Positions 45,725 through 53,014 of a stretch of DNA of 64,000 bases are shown here, in pieces. A program made the position numbers and the translations under genes. This DNA comes from Candidatus Coproplasma stercoravium (GTDB taxonomy: Bacteria > Bacillota > Clostridia > Christensenellales > Borkfalkiaceae). How positions within the stretch are numbered: the stretch's first letter is position 1; each line of letters begins with the position of its first letter. The stretch lies in assembly GCA_018713165.1 (NCBI GenBank), contig DVFR01000020.1, positions 24,012 to 88,011 on the forward strand, written 5' to 3'. The notes under the pieces are model-generated. The model worked only from the letters and a program-made list of their open reading frames with translations, searched no databases and was not told where the DNA came from.

Positions 45725-47092
45725 ATGGCTAAACAGACAACCGTTTTCGTCTGCTCCGAGTGCGGGGCGACAAGTCCGCGCTGGCTGGGCAGGTGCCCTT
45801 CGTGCGGGAAATTCAATACCATGGCGGAAGAGATAGTTGCTCCTCCCGCCCCCGCCGCGGCAAAGGCGGTGAAGAAGTCCGCTTACGCCTCCTCGCGCGC
45901 AAAACCGCTCTCGCAGGTGGAATTCCAGACCTACGAGCGTACCCCCTCGGGCATTTCCGAGTTCGACAACGTGATAGGCGGAGGCATAGTGAAGGGCTCG
46001 CTGATACTGCTCGGCGGCGACCCGGGCATAGGCAAATCCACCCTGCTCACGCAGATTGCCGCGCACCTTTCGCAGAGCCATAAGGTGCTCTATTTTTCGG
46101 CGGAGGAGAGCTGTTCGCAGGTTAAACTGCGCGCCGGGAGGCTGAACGTGCCCTCCGGCAACCTTCTGCTTTTAAACGAAACGTGCATCGACGGGCTGGA
46201 GAGCGAGCTCGACGGCGTTGAATTCTGCGTGATAGACTCCATTCAGGCGGTGTACACCGAAGACCTCTCCTCTTCCTCCGGCTCGGTCGGGCAGGTGCGC
46301 GAGTGCGCCTCGCGCATAATGAGAATTGCAAAGAGCCGCGGCATAACCTTTTTTATAATAGGTCACGTAACCAAAGAGGGCGCGCTGGCGGGCCCCAAGG
46401 TGCTTGAACACATAATGGACACCGTGCTGTACTTCGAGGGCGAAAACCAGGAAAACTTCCGCATACTCCGCTCGGTAAAAAACAGGTTCGGCAACGTATC
46501 CGAGGTGGGCGTGTTCGAGATGACCGACCACGGCATAATTCCCGTCACCGATTATTCGGGCATATTCCTTTCGGAGAGCCGCGGCGAGGAATCGGGCGCG
46601 GTGGTAACGCCCGCGCGTACGGGCAACCGCTGCATGAACGTTGAAGTGCAGACGCTCATTTCCAAAACCTCATTCGGGCAGCCGCGCAGAATGCCGCTCG
46701 GCGTGGAATACAACAAGCTCGTGCTGCTTTTGGCCGTGCTCGAAAAGCGGTGCGGGGTAAACCTCGGCGGATTCGACGTATACGTGAACGCGATGGGCGG
46801 CATACGCTTAAACGAGCCCGCCTCCGACCTTGCGGTGTGCGCGGCGCTCGCCTCCTCCTACTTCGACAAGCCGATAGACAAATACACGGCGGCCTTCGGC
46901 GAAGTGGGATTGACGGGCGAGGTGCGGGCGGTATCGTACGCCGAAAAGCGCGTTGCGGAATGCGTTAAACTGGGCTTTAAAAAGGTGCTCGTGCCCGCAA
47001 AAAACATGAAGTCGATGACCAAATACATGGACAGGATAGACATCGTGCCCGTTCTCTACGTAAACACGATGATTAAAAACTTATTCAAATAG
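45725..47092 (+). CDS. radA: RadA branch-migration helicase, 455 aa
   Basis: RadA promotes branch migration during recombinational repair. The N-terminal zinc finger is CSECGATSPRWLGRCPSC (C10 to C27). The RecA-like ATPase has Walker A GGDPGIGKST and Walker B VIDSIQAV, followed by the RadA-specific KNRFGNVSEVGVFEM. The C-terminal Lon-protease-like domain ends the protein. No Shine-Dalgarno is obvious; a TATATA box ends about 5 nt before the ATG, so a leaderless transcript is possible but weaker than at the other three genes. Confidence 0.95.
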   Translation: MAKQTTVFVCSECGATSPRWLGRCPSCGKFNTMAEEIVAPPAPAAAKAVKKSAYASSRAKPLSQVEFQTYERTPSGISEFDNVIGGGIVKGSLILLGGDPGIGKSTLLTQIAAHLSQSHKVLYFSAEESCSQVKLRAGRLNVPSGNLLLLNETCIDGLESELDGVEFCVIDSIQAVYTEDLSSSSGSVGQVRECASRIMRIAKSRGITFFIIGHVTKEGALAGPKVLEHIMDTVLYFEGENQENFRILRSVKNRFGNVSEVGVFEMTDHGIIPVTDYSGIFLSESRGEESGAVVTPARTGNRCMNVEVQTLISKTSFGQPRRMPLGVEYNKLVLLLAVLEKRCGVNLGGFDVYVNAMGGIRLNEPASDLAVCAALASSYFDKPIDKYTAAFGEVGLTGEVRAVSYAEKRVAECVKLGFKKVLVPAKNMKSMTKYMDRIDIVPVLYVNTMIKNLFK

Positions 47093-47192
47093 CGCGAATA
47101 ACTGCAACGCTTCTTTCGTATAACCGCAGCGCGCGACCGCACGCGGGCATGAAATTTAAGCGCGTAAATCTTGCAAACACCGTATTTTTTAC

Positions 47193-47222
47193 TTGCCCGT
47201 ACGGGAAAACAGGCTGTATAAT
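47193..47222 (+). promoter_or_regulatory. Promoter of the MATE gene (leaderless geometry)
   Basis: TTGCCC (47193-47198), 18-bp spacer, TATAAT with TG before it (47217-47222). The ATG at 47229 starts 6 nt after the -10 box. Confidence 0.7.
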
Positions 47223-47228
47223 CGGATT

Positions 47229-48629
47229 ATGAGAGAGCAATCGATGGGCAGCGAGAAGATATGGAAATTATGCCTTACCATGGGCATACCGTGCGTTCTC
47301 GCGCAGGTTGTAAACCTGCTTTACAATATCGTAGACAGAATTTACATAGGCAATATGCAGGACATAGGCGCAACGGCGCTCGGCGGGCTCGGGCTGTGCT
47401 CGCCGATAATAACGCTTATCGCCGCATTCTCCGCCTTCGTTTCGGGCGGGGGCGCGCCGCTTGCGGCAAAGGCGCTCGGGGAGGAGAATAAGGAACGCGC
47501 CCGCAAAATACTAAACAACGGCTTTATCATGCTCGTGTTCTTTTCGGTAGCGCTCGGGCTGACAGCCTATTTCTGCGCAGAGCCCCTGCTCATATTTATA
47601 GGCGCAGGCGACAGCAACTTCGGGTATGCTTACGACTATCTCAGCATATATCTCATAGGCACGCTGTTCGTTCAGCTCACCACAGGGCTGAGCACATTTT
47701 TAACGGCGCAGGGCAAGAGCGTTACGGCGATGATTTCGGTAATCATAGGCGCGGCGATGAATATCGGGCTCGACCCTCTGTTTATTTTCGTGTTCGGAAT
47801 GGGCGTTAAGGGCGCGGCGATAGCCACGGTGATAAGCCAGTTTGCAAGTTCGCTCTTCGTTGTGGCGGCGCTGCTGCCGAAAAAGCTCACCCTCCGCCTC
47901 GACTTTGCGCATATGATACCCGATTTTAAAATAATAGGCTCGATAATGGCGCTGGGCGTGGCGTCGTTCGTGATGTCGGCAACGGAATCGGTGATAGGCT
48001 TCGTGCTGAACGGCAGACTCAAATACTACGGCGACATGACGGAGATAGGCGGCGATTACTATGTTTCCGTTCTGACCGTTTTGCAGAGCGCGATGATGCT
48101 GATAACCACGCCGATACAGGGATTTACGCAGGGCGTGACGCCCATACTTGCGTTCAACTACGGGGCGCGGCACAAAGCCAGACTTAAAAAATGTTATCTG
48201 TTTACGCTGGCCGTATGCTTCGGCTGGTGCGCCTCCCTCGGCATAGTGATGATGAGCGCGCCGCAGATATTCGGAGCCATGTTCACCGGGGACGAGACGG
48301 TAATCGCCCTTACAAAGCAATACATGCCCACTTTTGTGTTCGGCATGCTCGTATTCGGAATACAGCGCGCCTGCCAGACGACGTTCGTCGCCATGACCCA
48401 GGCGAAAATCAGCCTGTTTATTGCGGTGCTGCGCAAGATAATTCTGCTCGTGCCGTTTGCGTATCTCTTCCCGCTCGCAATGGGCGTGGGCGGCGTTTTC
48501 CTTGCCGAAGGCGTAGCCGATACGACCGCCGCCCTTATCTGCGGAACAATCTTCTTTTTCCGCTTCCGCTCTATACTGGGCAAAATGCCTCCGGAAGAGC
48601 CTGCTTTGCAGGCCGGAGGACAAAGCTGA
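47229..48629 (+). CDS. MATE-family multidrug/toxin exporter, 466 aa
   Basis: This is a 12-helix cation-coupled efflux protein. The N-terminal LTMGIPCVLAQVVNLLYNIVDRIYIGN pattern and the mid-protein QGFTQGVTPILAFNYGARH are typical of the NorM/DinF-like MATE group. The usual Asp or Glu in helix 1 is replaced by the N-terminal Asn/Asp of the VDRIYIG turn, as in many Clostridia. I use the ATG at 47229. An alternative ATG at 47244 has only a weak GAGAG upstream. It is followed 45 bp later by a DUF1294 gene. Confidence 0.9.
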   Translation: MREQSMGSEKIWKLCLTMGIPCVLAQVVNLLYNIVDRIYIGNMQDIGATALGGLGLCSPIITLIAAFSAFVSGGGAPLAAKALGEENKERARKILNNGFIMLVFFSVALGLTAYFCAEPLLIFIGAGDSNFGYAYDYLSIYLIGTLFVQLTTGLSTFLTAQGKSVTAMISVIIGAAMNIGLDPLFIFVFGMGVKGAAIATVISQFASSLFVVAALLPKKLTLRLDFAHMIPDFKIIGSIMALGVASFVMSATESVIGFVLNGRLKYYGDMTEIGGDYYVSVLTVLQSAMMLITTPIQGFTQGVTPILAFNYGARHKARLKKCYLFTLAVCFGWCASLGIVMMSAPQIFGAMFTGDETVIALTKQYMPTFVFGMLVFGIQRACQTTFVAMTQAKISLFIAVLRKIILLVPFAYLFPLAMGVGGVFLAEGVADTTAALICGTIFFFRFRSILGKMPPEEPALQAGGQS

Positions 48630-48674
48630 GCAGAGCGCGGCAAAAATCTGCGCTCCTGCGTTTTAATTGCAGCC

Positions 48675-48953
48675 ATGACGTATTTTATTCTGATTTGCGC
48701 GGTTATCGGCGCGGTTTCGCTGATAACCTTTATAATGTACGGCGCCGACAAGCGCGCCGCGATAAAGGGCAGGTGGCGCGTGCCCGAAAGAACGCTCCTT
48801 GCGCTTTCCTTCTTCGGCGGAGCTGCCGGCGGTACGCTCGCGATGCTGCTTTTCAGGCACAAGATTAAAAAATCCGCATTTATTTTTATAAATTTTACAG
48901 GAATTTTATGGCAGGCGGCGGCGATAACCGCCGCGGCGGTATATCTGCTTTAA
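48675..48953 (+). CDS. DUF1294 small membrane protein, 92 aa
   Basis: Three hydrophobic segments lie near residues 2-20, 42-60 and 68-90. Between the first two is the family hallmark YGADKRAAIKGRWRVPERTLL, followed by SFFGGAAGGTLAMLLFRHKIKK. Proteins of this family have no assigned function. No strong ribosome site is seen, and it may be co-transcribed with the MATE gene. CATATG-type sequence lies downstream (49006-49020). Confidence 0.85.
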   Translation: MTYFILICAVIGAVSLITFIMYGADKRAAIKGRWRVPERTLLALSFFGGAAGGTLAMLLFRHKIKKSAFIFINFTGILWQAAAITAAAVYLL

Positions 48954-49030
48954 AATTAAAAAATTCCGTGCGATTTTTGCACGGATACGGTAAAAAGGGC
49001 GGCACATATGCCGCATATATTGCTGTTTAA

Positions 49031-49069
49031 GGCTTGCGGGCGGCGAAAAATTTTCGCCGCCCGCAAGCC
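49031..49069. terminator. Long perfect hairpin between converging genes
   Basis: A 19-bp perfect stem (49031-49049 with 49051-49069). It separates the DUF1294 gene and the minus-strand gene ending at 49080. Confidence 0.75.
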
Positions 49070-49079
49070 CGTTATTATA

Positions 49080-49487
49080 TTATTTTTTATCGAATTTATC
49101 GATATTGTCCACAATGCTGCATACGACCGACGCCGCCTCCGCCACCGCCACGCATACAAAGGCGACTATCATGAATATATCGCTGAAAAGCCCTCCCGTT
49201 GTCGCCGCGGACGAAAAACCGACCTGAATAAAATACAGCGTTAAAACTGCGGCGATGAGCGCCATGTCTATGGCGAAGGCAAGCCCGCAGAAAGTTGCCG
49301 AATATTTTTTGTCCATGGGGACGAAGAGCGAAATTATTTTTACCACGCCCGTGACGAACAGTATCCAGCCCATTATTATCATGGCGACCATCGAAGCGCG
49401 GTTTTCGCCCAGCGTCCACGCGAGCGCCGTGATGAAAAACAAAACCGTTTGAACTACCGAAATGCCTTTAAGACCCCTCTGTGCCAT
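49080..49487 (-). CDS. Four-helix membrane protein of unknown function, 135 aa
   Basis: Hydrophobic segments lie near residues 9-25, 32-55, 64-88 and 98-122. The N-terminus is basic and the tail (SIVDNIDKFDKK) is charged. The arrangement recalls HdeD/DUF308-like or DUF4293-like small membrane proteins, but no diagnostic motif allows an assignment. GGCGGG is the only ribosome-site candidate. The rubrerythrin gene starts 168 bp away in the opposite direction. Confidence 0.65.
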   Translation of the reverse strand: MAQRGLKGISVVQTVLFFITALAWTLGENRASMVAMIIMGWILFVTGVVKIISLFVPMDKKYSATFCGLAFAIDMALIAAVLTLYFIQVGFSSAATTGGLFSDIFMIVAFVCVAVAEAASVVCSIVDNIDKFDKK

Positions 49488-49654
49488 AAGTACCCGCCTT
49501 TATGCGTTTTTTATGCGCCGCGCCGAAAATTGGCCGCGCCATATACCTATTATAATATAAGTGCGCCGTTATTTCAAGCATAATGCAAAATTTGGAATAA
49601 AAAATCTGAATAGGCGGCAAAATACTGCCCAAAATACTTTTGACGGAGGCAGTT

Positions 49655-50251
49655 ATGCAATTTGAAGATACCAAAACTTACGTTAATCTTGCAAGGAGTT
49701 TTGCGGGCGAAGCCCAGGCGGGGATGAGATATCAGCTCGCGGCGAGGCTTGCCACGCAGCAGGGCTATATGACGCTTGCAGATACCATTCGAACGCTTGC
49801 AAAGAACGAAACGGTGCACGCAAGAAGATTTTTTGAAGAACTTTCGAAAAGGGGCAAAAAGCTCGACAACATCGACCTGAATGCCGGTTATCCGTTCCAC
49901 GGCGGAGATTTGGAGGAGTGCCTGCGTGTTGCGGCTATGGACGAGCATGCGGAACACAGCAAAATCTACCCCGCGTTTGCGGACGACGCCGAAAAGGAAG
50001 GATTTGATGACGTTGCGGCGCTGTTCAGACTGGTCGGAAGCGTTGAGAAAAGGCACGAAATGATATTTAATTACCTCTATGAGGCGTTTAAAACAGGCAC
50101 CTTATTTACCAACGAAACGCCGATGCTGTATATTTGCAGCGAATGCGGATATATGCACACGTCGACCAAGGCGTGGGACGTATGTCCCCTATGCAAAACT
50201 TCGCAGGGGTACGTCGAGTTGCATCTGCCCTTCGAAAAGGAGAGAATATGA
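49655..50251 (+). CDS. rbr: Rubrerythrin, 198 aa
   Basis: Rubrerythrin is a peroxide-reducing enzyme of anaerobes. The ferritin-like diiron domain has ARSFAGEAQAGMRY (E19), NETVHARRFFEE (E52, H55), DEHAEH and VEKRHE, giving the carboxylate and histidine ligands. The C-terminal rubredoxin-like knuckle has CSEC...CPLC. The ATG at 49655 follows GGAGG at proper distance; the frame also opens at an upstream TTG. A small frameshifted gene overlaps its stop by 4 bp. Confidence 0.95.
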   Translation: MQFEDTKTYVNLARSFAGEAQAGMRYQLAARLATQQGYMTLADTIRTLAKNETVHARRFFEELSKRGKKLDNIDLNAGYPFHGGDLEECLRVAAMDEHAEHSKIYPAFADDAEKEGFDDVAALFRLVGSVEKRHEMIFNYLYEAFKTGTLFTNETPMLYICSECGYMHTSTKAWDVCPLCKTSQGYVELHLPFEKERI

Positions 50252-50434
50252 AGAAGGCTAATGAAACTTCGTCTAAAAGCGCAAAAACGCAGGGTTGCGG
50301 CTCCAAGAGCCGTTCCGGCGGCGCAAAAAACTGCAAATAAGTCAAGTTTTTACAGCCCCGACGACCCTGACGGGAGTTACACGGGAGTTGCCGCCGACGG
50401 CAGCGTTCCCGTGCAGGACGCAGACGACTTGTAA
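50248..50434 (+). pseudogene. Small gene with an apparent +1 frameshift
   Basis: An ATG at 50248 overlaps the rubrerythrin stop (ATGA) and has a strong AAGGAGAG site. It reads 30 residues (MKKANETSSKSAKTQGCGSK, then SRSGGAKNCK) and stops at 50340. In the +1 frame the sequence continues without a stop as SSFYSPDDPDGSYTGV and ends in a PVQDADDL tail at 50434. The second half looks clearly protein-like and recalls the C-terminus of small Clostridia proteins. Removing one base, for example from the A6 run at 50325-50330, joins the halves. It may be a real mutation, a sequencing error or recoding. Confidence 0.65.
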
Positions 50435-50834
50435 TACTATTCACGCGAAATCTTTTGCCAAAGGCAAAATCTTTCGCCGTGAGATTTACGGTAAGTCGTA
50501 ACAAGGCTTAACGGCGAAAGTAAATTTCGCCTTGCCTTGTTTCGGCGCAAGTATTTTAAATTTTAATGAAATGGATATATTCGCCTTTCAATCGGCTTAA
50601 ATACCCATCGTAAAATTCTTAACGCTCGCGCCGGCTCGCTGAATTTTACTCGGCGGAACTTACGCAAAAATTTTGCCTCATTCACCCATATATATGGCTT
50701 ATCGAAGGGGCAAAGCGGCACAAACAATAAATTAATTTCAGGCGATAACACTTCTGTTTTTGTATAAAAACAAAAAAATTATTGCTGTTAAAAAATTAAT
50801 TTAATTTAAATTTTTATAATTTTACAAGTCGTAA
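50435..50834. other. Gap with structured-repeat derivative
   Basis: No gene is seen. Bases 50441-50540 are the short A+E form of the structured repeat. Near 50618-50655 a second stem (GTAAAATTC...GAATTTTAC) contains the same TTAAC box. A CATATATATG palindrome lies at about 50687-50702. The remaining AT-rich sequence (50740-50830) is featureless. Confidence 0.5.
50441..50540 (+). repeat. Structured repeat SR, short A+E derivative
   Basis: Hairpin A (TCACGCGAAAT...CGCCGTGA, 50441-50482) is followed by a short linker and hairpin E (50501-50540). In E the outer stem is ACAAGGC/GCCTTGT, the inner stem is GGCGAAA/TTTCGCC, with TTAAC on one side and TT on the other. Hairpins B to D are missing. Confidence 0.65.
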
Positions 50835-50869
50835 AAATGCGGTTGGCGAAATTTTCGCCAACCGCATTT
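50835..50869 (-). terminator. Terminator of the acetyltransferase gene
   Basis: A 17-bp perfect stem (AAATGCGGTTGGCGAAA and its inverse) with A/T-rich flanks on both sides. Confidence 0.75.
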
Positions 50870-50915
50870 ACATTTATTATAAAATTGTGCCGCTTATATA
50901 ACCCCGAGAGGAGTA

Positions 50916-51464
50916 TTATAATTTTTTGATTATCCTTGCAGGATTGCCCGCAATCACCACGTTGGAAGGGAAACTCTTCGTTACGACCGAGCCCGCGCCG
51001 ACGACCACGTTGTTGCCCAGAGTTACGCCCGGAAGAATTGAAACGTGCCCGCCTATCCAGCAATCATTGCCTATGGTTATGGGCTTGCCGAGCTCCAGTC
51101 CGCTCGTGCGGACGTCGCGCTCCAACGGGTGGCAGGCGGTATATATGCCCGTCTGCGGCGCAATCAGACAGTTATCGCCTATCTTCACCCTGCACACGTC
51201 GAGAATTACCACGTCGTAGTTTACGTAAAAATTGTCGCCGACCTCGATATTCGAGCCATAGTCGCACCAGAATCCCCTGCCGAGCACGGTATTTTTGCCG
51301 CACTTGCCGAGGAGCTGTTTCGTAACCTCCTCCCGCTCTTCGTCGGAGAGGTTGCCGTAGTTGAGTTTTTCACACAGTTTTATCGCGCGCGCATGCGCCG
51401 CTTTAAGTTCCCCGTCGTGAGCGGAATACAATTCGCCCGCAAGCATCTTTTCTCTTTCTGTCAT
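50916..51464 (-). CDS. Sugar O-acetyltransferase (maltose/galactoside acetyltransferase type), 182 aa
   Basis: This left-handed beta-helix enzyme transfers acetyl from acetyl-CoA to a sugar hydroxyl. The N-terminal Mac domain (EREKMLAGELYSAHDGEL) is complete. The hexapeptide-repeat part has NFYVNYDVVILDVCRVKIGD, the catalytic His in YTACHP, and WIGGHVSILPGVTLG, VVGAGSVVTKSFP and AGNPARII. The length is typical for Maa or LacA. Only a weak ribosome site (GGT) is seen. It is a single gene downstream of ftsY. Confidence 0.93.
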   Translation of the reverse strand: MTEREKMLAGELYSAHDGELKAAHARAIKLCEKLNYGNLSDEEREEVTKQLLGKCGKNTVLGRGFWCDYGSNIEVGDNFYVNYDVVILDVCRVKIGDNCLIAPQTGIYTACHPLERDVRTSGLELGKPITIGNDCWIGGHVSILPGVTLGNNVVVGAGSVVTKSFPSNVVIAGNPARIIKKL

Positions 51465-51527
51465 AAAATTACCAAAAAATAAATTAAATTTATCGTCGTT
51501 TATGCGAGGGCTGGCGGAGTAAGTGCT

Positions 51528-52424
51528 TTACAGAATGCTGTCTATAAATTCCTCGGGATTGAACAACTCCAAATCGCCTATCTTTTCGCCTGTGCCGACA
51601 AATATTACGGGAATTTCAAGCTCGCCGCAGAGCGAGATTACAAAGCCGCCCTTCGCAGTCGAATCGAGTTTGGTAAGCACTATGCCGTCGAGCTCCACCG
51701 CCTCGTCGAAAAGGCGCGCCTGGTTTATGGCGTTGTTGCCCGTCGTGGCGTCGAGCACGAGCAGTTTATACACGTGCGCCTGCGGGTATTCGCGGGATAT
51801 TACGCGGGAAATCTTTTTGAGCTCCTCCATAAGGTTGGCCTTTACGTGCAGTCTGCCCGCAGTATCGACGAGCAGCACGTCGGTGCCCTTTGCCTTTACC
51901 GAGGAGAGCGCGTCGAACACGACCGCGGAAGGGTCGCTGCCCTCTTCGTGCTTAACAATCCTCACGCCCGCGCGCTCCGCCCATATCGTGAGCTGGTCGG
52001 CCGCCGCGGCGCGGAAGGTATCTGCCGCCGCAACCGTAACAGATTTTTTGTTGCGGAGGAAGTAATCGGCAAGCTTGCCGACGGTCGTCGTTTTGCCGAC
52101 CCCGTTTACGCCTATCAGCATGATGACAGCGGGATATTCAATCTCGGGCACTTCGGCGCGGGTGAGCGTATCCTCTAAAATATCTTTGAGCAGGCTTACG
52201 ACGTATTCCTCGTCTTTGAGCTTCTCCTTTTTAACTTCGGCGCGGAGCTCCTCCACCGTCTCTTCGGCGGTGGCGACGGAGATATCTGCGGAGATTAAAA
52301 TTTCTTCAAGCTCCTCATAAAAATCGTCGCCTATTTTATTGCGGGAAAAGAGCGATTTTATCGCCCCGCCCAGATTTTCTTTAGTCTTTTTTAAAGCTTC
52401 TTTTATTTTGGAAAAAATACCCAT
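51528..52424 (-). CDS. ftsY: FtsY signal-recognition-particle receptor, 298 aa
   Basis: FtsY is the SRP receptor GTPase that delivers ribosome-nascent-chain complexes to the translocon. A short basic N-terminus (FSKIKEALKKTKENL) replaces the long acidic A domain of enterics. The NG domain has GVNGVGKTTTVGKLA (G1), DTFRAAAADQL, DTAGRLH (G3) and TKLDSTAKGG (G4 and closing loop). I use the ATG at 52422-52424; AAGG lies 9 nt upstream, right after hairpin A of a structured repeat. It follows smc in the classic order. Confidence 0.95.
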   Translation of the reverse strand: MGIFSKIKEALKKTKENLGGAIKSLFSRNKIGDDFYEELEEILISADISVATAEETVEELRAEVKKEKLKDEEYVVSLLKDILEDTLTRAEVPEIEYPAVIMLIGVNGVGKTTTVGKLADYFLRNKKSVTVAAADTFRAAAADQLTIWAERAGVRIVKHEEGSDPSAVVFDALSSVKAKGTDVLLVDTAGRLHVKANLMEELKKISRVISREYPQAHVYKLLVLDATTGNNAINQARLFDEAVELDGIVLTKLDSTAKGGFVISLCGELEIPVIFVGTGEKIGDLELFNPEEFIDSIL

Positions 52425-52439
52425 AAATAAAACCTTATT

Positions 52440-52674
52440 CACAAAAATTTAGCTTTGACCGAAAGCTAAATTTTTCGTGATTTTCAGAAACTAAGTTTCT
52501 CTTCGCGCGACCTGTTTTAGCCTACGAAGCATATAGTCGCGCGAATTCACTTCCAGCGAGCTCTTGCCTCCCTTAACACTTTGTTTTAAGGGAGGTGGCA
52601 CGCGTAGCGTGACGGAGGGATTCTCGCGACAATTTGGGTCGCGCTTAACGGCGAACTAAATTCGCCTTGCGCAC
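52440..52674 (+). repeat. Structured repeat SR, copy 2, interrupted by another repeat
   Basis: Hairpin A (52440-52480), B (AGAAACTAAGTTTCT, 52486-52500), C (TCGCGCGAC...GTCGCGCGA, 52503-52544), the box ATTCACTTCCAGCGAGC, and E (GCGC-bounded, 52641-52672). Hairpin D is replaced by a CCTCCCTT/GTCACGC element at about 52563-52624. Confidence 0.75.
52563..52624 (-). repeat. CCTCCCTT/GTCACGC repeat nested inside SR copy 2
   Basis: It runs from CTTGCCTCCCTTAACACT through AAGGGAGGTGGCACG to GTGACGGAGGGATTC. It lies exactly where the intact copies have the 12-bp hairpin D, showing that this family inserted after the SR copy existed. A second fragment is at 52728-52755. Confidence 0.65.
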
Positions 52675-52787
52675 GTTATTTATTTTAGGAATCTACCCTT
52701 CCGAGTTGCTCTCACTGAGTTCGAGCAACCCACCTCCCCTATGCAAGTGGAGGCTTTATTGCGGCAATTATTATTTTAAATAATTTA

Positions 52788-53010
52788 TGTCGCAAGGCGG
52801 GTTTCCCGCCGCAGCAGGACTCAATTTGCGCATACCTGCGCATCTGCCGTTTCCCTTCGGGAGCCTCGGCAGAGCAGCGAGCAAAGCTCTCGCGCAGCAG
52901 GGTGAATGGCGGCATTCCTATAATTGAGGGCAACACCAATGCCGCCAGAGGGGCAACGCCCCTGAAATTCACGAAAATTTTGCGGCGCGCAAGCCGTAAA
53001 ATTTTGTGAG
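52788..53010 (-). repeat. Structured repeat SR, copy 3 (minus orientation)
   Basis: Read on the minus strand: hairpin A (CACAAAATTTTACGGC...GCCGCAAAATTTTCGTG), B (AGGGGCGTTGCCCCT), C (GGCGGCATT...AATGCCGCC, with TTGCCCTCA in its loop), ATTCACC, an extended D region, AAATTGAGTC and a degenerate E (GGCGGGAAACCCGCC). It starts 5 bp after the smc stop codon. Confidence 0.7.
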
Positions 53011-53014
53011 CCCA

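Noticed and set aside
45700..45730. radA as a fourth leaderless gene
   Set aside because: A TATATA box is near the ATG, but no -35 is recognisable and the spacing is about 5 nt. The evidence is too weak to add it to the set.
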